Assembly (NCBI GenBank): GCA_938004115.1
Contig: CALKWS010000012.1
Coordinates: 1 to 10,480, forward strand
Direction: 5' to 3'
Source: an uncultured Ruaniaceae bacterium
GTDB lineage: Bacteria > Actinomycetota > Actinomycetes > Actinomycetales > Beutenbergiaceae
DNA: 10,480 nucleotides
Shown: positions 5,646-10,480 of the stretch, piece after piece
How the letters are laid out: the number at the start of each line of letters is the position of its first letter
Position numbering within the stretch: position 1 is the stretch's first letter
Made by a program: the position numbers and the translations under genes
The notes under the pieces: generated by a model
Databases searched by the model: none
Told to the model about the DNA's origin: nothing
The model's input: only the letters and a program-made list of their open reading frames with translations

Positions 5646-7046
5646 ATGTCATCTGCATCTCGCCGTCGTTCGCCGCTGTGGACCCCGCGGTCCAAGGAGG
5701 TCTGGCAGCCCTCCCGTCGCAACATCCTCGCCCTGGGCGGAGCGGCGGCCGCCACCGGGTTCCTGGCCGCGTGCGGCGGAGGCCCGGCGGTGGGCGGGGA
5801 AACCTCCCGCGCCGAACAGGACGCCACCGACTGGGACGGCGTCGACCCGGCACAGAAGATCGTCTGGTGGTCCAACCACCCCGGTAACACCATGGAGTGG
5901 GAACAGGCGGTGATCGACGCCTTCGCCACCGAGACGGGTATCGAGGTGGAGCTGGTCACCGCCGGAGCCAACTACGACGAGATCGCCCAACGCTTCCAGG
6001 CCGCCTCGGGCACCGACGAGATCCCCGAACTGGTCAACGCCAGCGACGTGTGGTGGTTCCGCTACTTCGTCAACGGCCAGATCATCCCGGTCGACGACGT
6101 GTTCGCCCACCTGGGCGTGGACACCGGCGACTACGTGGACACCTTCTATGAGGACTACGCCTACGAGGGCCTGCACTACGCGGCGCCCTATGCCCGCTCC
6201 ACCCCGCTGTTCTACTACAACACCGAACTGTGGGAGGCCGCCGGCCTGCCCGACCGCGGCCCGGACACCTGGGACGAGTTGCGGGAGTGGTCCGAGGCGT
6301 TGTGGGGCGTGGTGCCCGGGGAGGGCGCGCCGCTGGGTCTGAGCCACGGCCCGTCCTGGTCCGCCTGGTGGTACTCCAACGTCTCCTGGGGCCTGGGCGC
6401 GGCGATGAGTGAGGAGTGGGAGGTCACGCTGCACACCGACGAGTCCATCGCCGCCGGTCACTTCGTGCGTGACCTGTACCACGGCGACGGCGCCTACGCC
6501 GGCTTCAGCGCACAGAACAACGCCGACTTCCAGGCCGGCATGTTCGCCTCCCTGGTGGGCTCCACCGGGGCGCTGACCGGGCACCTGGAAGCCGCGGACT
6601 TCGAGGTGGGCACCGCGTTCCTGCCCAAGGGGCCGGTGTCCGGACCGGTGGTGCCCACCGGCGGCACCGGCGTGGCCATCGCCGCCGACCGGGAGCCGGA
6701 GCAGCAACTGGCCGCCGCCATGTTCCTGGAGTTCCTCACCAACGCCGAGAACACCACCTCCTTCTCCGCCGAGACCGGGTACATGCCGGTGCGCACCTCG
6801 GCGATCGAGGGGGAGGAGATGGCCGAGTTGTACGAGCAGGTGCCCCAGTTCCGCACCTCGGTGGACCAGTTGGAGCACACCCGCACCCAGGACTGGGTCC
6901 GGGTATTCACCCCCGGCGGTGACCAGATCATCACCGACGGCCTGGAGGAGATCATCCTGCAGGGCGCCGACGCCGAGGACGTGTTCCCCACCGTGGCCCA
7001 GCAGCTGGAGCGCGCATTCGAGCAGAACGTGGAGCCCTACCTGTGA
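5646..7046 (+). CDS. ugpB: Solute-binding lipoprotein UgpB-like
   Basis: The extracytoplasmic binding protein that captures substrate and delivers it to UgpA/UgpE. The 466 residues begin with a long basic N-terminus, then SRRNIL (residues 23-28), a hydrophobic stretch and the lipobox LAAC with the lipidated Cys at 43. The twin Arg suggests Tat export combined with lipoprotein processing. The mature part has the family-1 solute-binding fold: KIVWWSNHPGN at the first strand, the segment STPLFYYNTELWEAAGLP, and TGYMPVRTSA near the C-terminus. The STPLFYYN-x-aglP-TWDEL pattern matches the UgpB group, whose members bind glycerol-3-phosphate or glycerophosphocholine. The ligand here is inferred mainly from the adjacent phosphodiesterase, and another sugar is possible. 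The stop overlaps the next gene by GTGA. Confidence 0.87.
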   Translation: MSSASRRRSPLWTPRSKEVWQPSRRNILALGGAAAATGFLAACGGGPAVGGETSRAEQDATDWDGVDPAQKIVWWSNHPGNTMEWEQAVIDAFATETGIEVELVTAGANYDEIAQRFQAASGTDEIPELVNASDVWWFRYFVNGQIIPVDDVFAHLGVDTGDYVDTFYEDYAYEGLHYAAPYARSTPLFYYNTELWEAAGLPDRGPDTWDELREWSEALWGVVPGEGAPLGLSHGPSWSAWWYSNVSWGLGAAMSEEWEVTLHTDESIAAGHFVRDLYHGDGAYAGFSAQNNADFQAGMFASLVGSTGALTGHLEAADFEVGTAFLPKGPVSGPVVPTGGTGVAIAADREPEQQLAAAMFLEFLTNAENTTSFSAETGYMPVRTSAIEGEEMAELYEQVPQFRTSVDQLEHTRTQDWVRVFTPGGDQIITDGLEEIILQGADAEDVFPTVAQQLERAFEQNVEPYL

Positions 7047-7951
7047 CCGGGACGATGAGCACCTCCGCCGCGCCCGCCGCCCAGGGCGGCGACGCGCACG
7101 CGCAGCGCGATCCGCTCGTGATCGCCCACCGGGGTGATTCTCTGGTGGCCCCGGAGAACACCATGGCGGCCTTCGCCGCCGCCGCGGCCGGCGGTGCGGA
7201 CATGATCGAGATCGATCTGCACATGAGTGCCGACGGCGAGGGCATCGTGATCCATGACGGCACCGTGGACCGGACAACTGATGCCAGCGGTGCCGTGGGT
7301 GACCTGGACGTCGCCGAGATCGCACGGTTCGACGCCGGTTCCTGGTTCGATCCGGCCTTCGGTGGCCAGCACGTGCCGCTGATCGGCGATGTGCTCGAAC
7401 TGCTTGAGCGCCACCCCCGGGTGCGTCTGCTGCTGGAGTTCAAGGACCCCTGGGACGAGGGCCCGTTGCGCCGGGTGCTCGGGGAGATCCAGGATGCCGG
7501 ACTTGCCGAGCGGGTGCTGGTGCAGAGTTTCTTCCCACCGGTGCTGCAGACCCTACGGACCCACGCCACCGAGATCCCCCGGGGGTTGATCGCGACCCGG
7601 TTCGATGAGCAGGTGCTGGCCACCTGTGCCGAACTGGACGTGGTGGCGTGCAACCCGCGTCACACGCTGGTGGCCGCCGACCCGCAGATCGTCGACCAGG
7701 TGCACGCCGCCGGGCTGCAGATCATGGTGTGGACTCCCAACGAGCCGGAGCAGTGGGAACCGCTGGTGGCCGCCGGGGTCGATGGGATCATCACCGACCG
7801 GCCGGATCGGCTGCGCGGGTTCCTGCAGGTCCGCGACGGCGCTCACTCGTCGAGTAGTGCGCCGAGTGAGGTGCCCGCCACCGGCGACGGTCAGGTGCCG
7901 GCCGGCGGCCGCGGCCCGGTACCGGCGGGCGCCCAGGCCGCCCAGGGCTGA
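7043..7951 (+). CDS. ugpQ: Cytosolic glycerophosphodiester phosphodiesterase
   Basis: Hydrolyses glycerophosphodiesters to glycerol-3-phosphate and an alcohol (EC 3.1.4.46). The 302-residue protein has no signal peptide, so it should act on diesters imported by UgpBAE, as UgpQ does in E. coli. The GDPD barrel covers about 25-262. Key residues are intact: H29-R30 (IAHRGDS), E38-N39-T40, E56 and D58 (EIDLH), H71-D72 with DRTTD, E132 and K134 (LEFK), and VWTPNE at 229-234, ending with GVDGIITDRPD. The last 40 residues are a Ser/Pro/Gly-rich tail not needed for the fold. The GTG at 7043 overlaps the ugpB stop, and GGAG at 7031-7034 lies eight bases before it; ATG at 7055 is an alternative. It ends the operon, followed by a strong hairpin. 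Confidence 0.93.
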   Translation: MTGTMSTSAAPAAQGGDAHAQRDPLVIAHRGDSLVAPENTMAAFAAAAAGGADMIEIDLHMSADGEGIVIHDGTVDRTTDASGAVGDLDVAEIARFDAGSWFDPAFGGQHVPLIGDVLELLERHPRVRLLLEFKDPWDEGPLRRVLGEIQDAGLAERVLVQSFFPPVLQTLRTHATEIPRGLIATRFDEQVLATCAELDVVACNPRHTLVAADPQIVDQVHAAGLQIMVWTPNEPEQWEPLVAAGVDGIITDRPDRLRGFLQVRDGAHSSSSAPSEVPATGDGQVPAGGRGPVPAGAQAAQG

Positions 7952-7970
7952 GGGGGACGGGAGAGAGACG

Positions 7971-8004
7971 GGCGGGGGCCGGACCGACACCGCCGGCCTC
8001 CGCC
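7971..8004 (+). terminator. Hairpin terminator of the ugp operon
   Basis: GGCGGGGGCCGG (7971-7982) pairs with CCGGCCTCCGCC (7993-8004), giving a 12-bp stem with one G-U pair and a 10-base loop. It starts 19 bases after the phosphodiesterase stop. There is no T-run, common in actinobacteria. It separates the operon from the toxin-antitoxin promoter. Confidence 0.72.
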
Positions 8005-8026
8005 GCTCCCATGCCGGCTACCGCAG

Positions 8027-8046
8027 CATGCTAATGTATGTGCATG
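8027..8046 (+). promoter_or_regulatory. Extended -10 promoter and inverted repeat of the vapBC pair
   Basis: TGCTAATGT (8029-8037) fits the extended -10 pattern TGnTAnnnT, which would place the first transcribed base near 8044, on the ATG itself. CATGC (8027-8031) and GCATG (8042-8046) form an inverted repeat with a 10-base spacer straddling the -10 and the start codon, as expected for an operator bound by an autoregulating ribbon-helix-helix antitoxin. No Shine-Dalgarno precedes the start. I see no good -35. Confidence 0.5.
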
Positions 8047-8307
8047 TCGGCCCTGCAGCGAAGGATGCAGATCCTCATAGACGACGAGCGCTACAACCAA
8101 CTGGAACGTGAGGCGCGCGATTCGGGCCGCAGCGTTGCCGCGATCGTGCGAGAGGCGATCGACCTACGGTTCTCGACCGGCCAATCCCAACGTGCTGACG
8201 CTGGACGGCGGTTGATGGCGGAGTACTCCGATCGCGAGGGTCGTGAGCCTGACTGGGCGAGTTCCAAAGCGGCTCTTGAAGACGATCTCGACGTCACCAC
8301 CATATGA
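8044..8307 (+). CDS. vapB: VapB-type ribbon-helix-helix antitoxin
   Basis: The 87-residue antitoxin partner of the PIN toxin that follows. The N-terminal part has the ribbon-helix-helix pattern: a short strand (MQILID), helix DERYNQLEREARDSG, then RSVAAIVREAIDLRF. This domain should dimerise and bind the operator. The C-terminal half is acidic (MAEYSDREGREPDW to LEDDLDVTTI) and would occupy the toxin active site. ATG at 8044 is preferred because the extended -10 predicts a leaderless start there; ATG at 8038 (two residues longer) is possible. The stop overlaps the toxin ATG (ATGA), which couples their translation. Codon use is less G/C-biased at third positions than in the flanking genes, suggesting acquisition by transfer. 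Confidence 0.83.
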   Translation: MSALQRRMQILIDDERYNQLEREARDSGRSVAAIVREAIDLRFSTGQSQRADAGRRLMAEYSDREGREPDWASSKAALEDDLDVTTI

Positions 8308-8723
8308 CTGGGCGACATTACTACGTCGACACTGCGGTGCTGGCGTACGCGCTTGGTGAGGAACATCCTGAGCGGTCTGCGGCTCGACAGGTTGTGGCGG
8401 ACGCTACCGCTGGAACGATCGTGCTGCATGCAAGCGTCGAAATGGTGCAGGAACTTCTGCACCATCGGATGCGGCGAACCGACCGAGCCGCCGCGCTCCG
8501 GCAGGCACGCGCCGCTGCTGGGCTGTGCATTCTGCACCCGTTCGATGGTGATGTTCTCTCCCGGGCGCTTCGGCTCGTCGCAGACACTCGCCTTCGGGGG
8601 CGCGACGCGGTGCACGCGGCGACCGCGCTGCTGAACCGGGTACCGGTAATGCTCAGCCCGGACCCGGACTTTGACGGATTGCCGGGGCTCAGGCGGGTGG
8701 CACCGGGCGAGCTGACAACCTGA
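8304..8723 (+). CDS. vapC: VapC-type PIN-domain ribonuclease toxin
   Basis: The 139-residue PIN-domain protein is expected to cleave RNA, often tRNA, when not bound by its antitoxin. Acidic metal-binding residues are visible: D9 in HYYVDTAVLAYAL, E46 or E50 in SVEMVQELLHH, D101 in the conserved GRDAVHAATAL, and the DPDFD cluster (D120-D124) near the C-terminus, followed by GLPGLRRV. The SVEMVQELLHHR and DAVHAATAL segments are typical of VapC proteins. It starts in the antitoxin stop (ATGA overlap). Third codon positions are noticeably richer in A/T than in the neighbours. The stop lies three bases from the stop of the convergent CoA-transferase gene, with no room for a terminator. All catalytic residues are present, so the toxin looks active; the RNA target is unknown. 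Confidence 0.87.
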   Translation: MTGRHYYVDTAVLAYALGEEHPERSAARQVVADATAGTIVLHASVEMVQELLHHRMRRTDRAAALRQARAAAGLCILHPFDGDVLSRALRLVADTRLRGRDAVHAATALLNRVPVMLSPDPDFDGLPGLRRVAPGELTT

Positions 8724-8726
8724 GCA

Positions 8727-10178
8727 CTACGCCGAGAGCCACTCCGGCTGGCTGGACCCGCGGGGCACCAGCGCCGGGGTGGGCCAGGACGGCGCGGTCC
8801 GGCTGAACTCCACCTGGGGGCCGGGGAAGTGCAGGTGACCCAGCAGCGTCTCACCCCGGTAGGCCTTGGGTTCGCGCAGGCTGTGCTGCTCGTGTGAGCC
8901 GGCCAGCGCGGGGTCCACCGCGCCCAGGCTGAGCGCCCACATCGCGTTGCGGGTGAGGTTCACCGACACCTCCCAGCTGCCGCCGACGGTGGCGCGCTTG
9001 ACCAGTGCCGCGGTGGCGCCAGCCGCGCCGATGTAGCCGGTGATGAAGTCGTTGATCATCCCGGTGATCGGCAGTTTCGGCTCCTCCGGGGTGCCGGACA
9101 CGGTCATCAGCCCGGAGGCCGCCGAACCGTTCATGTCGAAACCGCCCCGGTCCGCCCACGGGCCCTCGTTGCCGTAACAGGTGATCGACACCTTCGTCAG
9201 GCCCGGGTAGCGCTCCGCGAGCACGTCCGGCGCCAGGCCGAGGCGCTCGAGTTTGCCGTAGCGGTGGTTGTTCACCACCACATCGGCCTCGGAGAGCAAC
9301 TCGTGGAGTTTCAACTGCCCGGCCTCGGAGTTCAGGTCCAGCAGCGCGCTGCGTGAGCCGATATTGGCCTGGACGTAGATGAAGGCGTGCTCGTAGTCGT
9401 TGGGCCGGGTGCCGCACAGCACCTGGGCCCCGTGCTCGGACATGGTGCGTCCCACCGTGGGCCCGGCCAGCGCGTGGGTGAAGGACAGGACCTTGATGCC
9501 CTCCAGCGGCCGCTGGGCCGGGCCGTAGTCGCGCACCGGGGCATCACCGGTCTGCTTGAGGCTGATCACCGGCTGGGATGCCAGCAGCGCGCCCTGGGGG
9601 TGGGCGGCCCATTCCTCGGGGGTGCGGGCCACGGTGATGGGCAGGCCGGCGGCGTTGGCCACCTCCTCCAACTCGAAGGCGTCCCACCGGGCGAACGCGG
9701 CGGCCACCTTCTCCTTATCCGGGGGCACGTCGAGGAACCGCTGCCAACTGGCGGCCATGTGCGGGTAGACGCCGCAGGCCATCACCGTGCGCCCGTCCCT
9801 GGTGCGGTAGGGGTCCAGCAGGAACGGGTTGTCGGCCACCAGGGCGTGTTCGGGCAGTTCACCATTCAGGGTGGGTCGCCAGAACGCGTGCGGCACCACG
9901 TGGTGCACCGCCTGGCGCAGGTCCAGGTGCAGGTCCTGTCCGGTGCCGGTGCGGATCCGGTGCAGCGCGGCGGCGCCCACCGCGCCGGCCATCATCGGGA
10001 TCCCGATGGCCGCGCCGAGCCGGACCTTCTCCGGCACGATCGGGTCGGCCCCGGCGAACGTCACCTGCCCGCCGGTGTCCGCGATGCTCAGCCCGACCGG
10101 TTCCAGCAGGTCGTCCAGCGTTGCTGAGGGGTCCAGGTCGGTCGCCGGTGCAGTCTCGGACGTTACTTGCTCTCCCAC
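8727..10178 (-). CDS. CaiB/BaiF-family (class III) CoA-transferase with permuted halves
   Basis: A 483-residue member of the class III CoA-transferases, which move CoA between carboxylic acids. In the usual family the order is PLEGIRVL...GYD catalytic loop...C-terminal small domain. Here segments resembling the usual C-terminal half come first: LGAAIGIPMMAGAV, RTGTGQDLHLDL (77-88), RDGRTVMACGVYP (127-139), and AAGLPITVARTPEEW (176-190). The usual N-terminal half follows: RPLEGIKVLSFTHALAGP (223-240), RSALLDL (276-282), ADVVVNNHRYGKLERLGL (298-315), CYGNEGPWADRGGFDM with the likely catalytic Asp D348, then ATAALVKRA. The tail is Pro-rich. The GTG start at 10178 has AAGGAG (10184-10189 complement) five bases upstream. 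Substrates are unknown. Upstream on the same strand lies a membrane protein gene, possibly a transporter for the same acid. Confidence 0.85.
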   Translation of the reverse strand: MGEQVTSETAPATDLDPSATLDDLLEPVGLSIADTGGQVTFAGADPIVPEKVRLGAAIGIPMMAGAVGAAALHRIRTGTGQDLHLDLRQAVHHVVPHAFWRPTLNGELPEHALVADNPFLLDPYRTRDGRTVMACGVYPHMAASWQRFLDVPPDKEKVAAAFARWDAFELEEVANAAGLPITVARTPEEWAAHPQGALLASQPVISLKQTGDAPVRDYGPAQRPLEGIKVLSFTHALAGPTVGRTMSEHGAQVLCGTRPNDYEHAFIYVQANIGSRSALLDLNSEAGQLKLHELLSEADVVVNNHRYGKLERLGLAPDVLAERYPGLTKVSITCYGNEGPWADRGGFDMNGSAASGLMTVSGTPEEPKLPITGMINDFITGYIGAAGATAALVKRATVGGSWEVSVNLTRNAMWALSLGAVDPALAGSHEQHSLREPKAYRGETLLGHLHFPGPQVEFSRTAPSWPTPALVPRGSSQPEWLSA

Positions 10179-10183
10179 GTGTT

Positions 10184-10189
10184 CTCCTT
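10184..10189 (-). promoter_or_regulatory. Ribosome binding site of the CoA-transferase gene
   Basis: On the minus strand AAGGAG precedes GTG (10178) by five bases. It rules out the longer frame, which is open to 10262 but has no ribosome site at its start and runs into the repeat region. Confidence 0.7.
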
Positions 10190-10252
10190 GACGTTCTTGC
10201 GCAGCGGTGGTGACCGCCGTCGTGCGTTCTTCTGTCGCGACTGGCCGGGCCC

Positions 10253-10323
10253 CGGGCCTCACTGGATTTCGGGCCTCAATGCGTCCCGGGCCTGGCTGGG
10301 GCCCGGGCCTTACTGCGTCCCGG
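10253..10323. repeat. Three partial copies of a gene-end repeat
   Basis: CGGGCCTCACTG (10253), CGGGCCTCAATG (10270) and CGGGCCTTACTG (10304) share a core. The second and third copies extend to 20 bases ending GCGTCCCGG, with two differences. Read on the minus strand, the 10304 copy contains the TAA stop of the upstream gene, and the other two carry TGA at the equivalent place, so they look like decayed duplicates of that gene's end. Confidence 0.75.
10285..10307 (-). terminator. GC hairpin after the right-edge gene
   Basis: CCCGGGCC (10285-10292) and GGCCCGGG (10300-10307) form a perfect 8-bp stem with a 7-base loop, beginning three bases after the minus-strand stop. No T-run follows. It may end or attenuate transcription into the CoA-transferase gene 130 bases downstream, or only stabilise the mRNA end, since I find no clear promoter in between. 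Confidence 0.5.
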
Positions 10324-10480
10324 TGGCCTCGGTCGGTTCGGGGGTCTGGGTCGGGTCCGTGGCGTGAGCGCCGGCGGTCTCGGCGGCGATGATCCGCAGG
10401 TGCTCGGCCCGGCTGATCCGTTTGCGGCCGTAGGCGATGATCAACAGGGCCGAGGCGAAGGAGACCAGCCCATACACCGC
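10310..10480 (-). CDS. C-terminal end of a probable membrane protein (partial)
   Basis: The last 56 codons of a gene that enters from the right edge and ends at TAA (complement of 10310-10312). The visible part starts with a hydrophobic helix (AVYGLVSFASALLIIAYG), followed by a basic stop-transfer cluster (RKRISR), a charged stretch (AEHLRIIAAE) and a Thr/Pro-rich cytoplasmic tail. This is the pattern of the last membrane helix and tail of a multi-pass transporter, for example of the MFS type, but the family cannot be fixed from this much. The frame is consistent and codon use is strongly G/C-biased. Its place just upstream of the CoA-transferase on the same strand would suit an organic acid carrier; that is inference only. 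Confidence 0.65.
   Translation of the reverse strand, partial: AVYGLVSFASALLIIAYGRKRISRAEHLRIIAAETAGAHATDPTQTPEPTEATGTQ

Noticed and set aside
4505..5971. A 488-codon open frame on the minus strand opposite ugpE and the ugpB start
   Set aside because: Same reasoning: it crosses a real gene, an intergenic gap and part of another gene, and shows no family pattern.
5649..7325. A 558-codon open frame on the minus strand opposite ugpB and the phosphodiesterase
   Set aside because: Low-complexity translation with no motifs, spanning two well-supported genes; an effect of biased codon use.
7952..8043. Target-site duplication or mobile-element ends flanking the toxin-antitoxin pair
   Set aside because: I compared the sequence before vapB with that around the vapC stop and saw no direct repeat or inverted ends; the stretch is explained by the terminator hairpin and the vapB promoter.
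8724..8726. A terminator between vapC and the convergent CoA-transferase gene
   Set aside because: Only three bases separate the two stops and I found no strong hairpin around them.

Overview
The window comes from a high-GC Gram-positive bacterium, most likely an actinomycete. The evidence is strong G/C bias at third codon positions, frequent GTG starts, GTGA/ATGA stop-start overlaps, and sugar-type ABC permeases without their own ATPase gene. I cannot assign a genus from the sequence alone.

Layout. Positions 16-483 (minus) encode a small two-helix membrane protein of the general-stress YflT-like type. It is divergent from 655-1545 (plus), a ribonuclease Z with a complete metal-binding set. 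Next comes 1607-3049 (plus), an OafA-type membrane O-acyltransferase with a repetitive acidic/proline tail encoded by an 18/15-nt tandem repeat. A gene-free stretch (3050-3509) leads into the central operon, 3510-7951 (plus): ugpA, ugpE, ugpB and a glycerophosphodiester phosphodiesterase. Two of its three junctions are 4-nt GTGA overlaps, and a 12-bp-stem hairpin follows the last gene. A VapBC-type toxin-antitoxin pair (8044-8723, plus) follows, with codon use unlike its neighbours. Its toxin stop lies 3 nt from the stop of a convergent CaiB/BaiF-family CoA-transferase (8727-10178, minus). The right edge holds the last 56 codons of another minus-strand gene, apparently a membrane protein.

How the genes work together. 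UgpB should capture glycerol-3-phosphate or intact glycerophosphodiesters outside the cell, and UgpA/UgpE form the membrane channel. The missing ATPase must be encoded elsewhere, as is usual for MsiK-sharing transporters of actinomycetes. The cytosolic phosphodiesterase then releases glycerol-3-phosphate from imported diesters. Upstream, three to four 11-nt units beginning GTTC/GTTG/GGTG in exact register resemble an actinobacterial PhoP (PHO) box, which fits phosphate-starvation control. A pair of ATCGCGAT palindromes 63 bp apart and a GTCAGC-N6-GCTGAC inverted repeat lie between the candidate promoter and ugpA.

I did not find a convincing new multi-gene system. The items most worth a second look are the candidate PHO box and operator pair before ugpA, the permuted domain order of the CoA-transferase, gene-end duplications at two loci, and the extended -10/inverted-repeat promoter that would make vapB leaderless.
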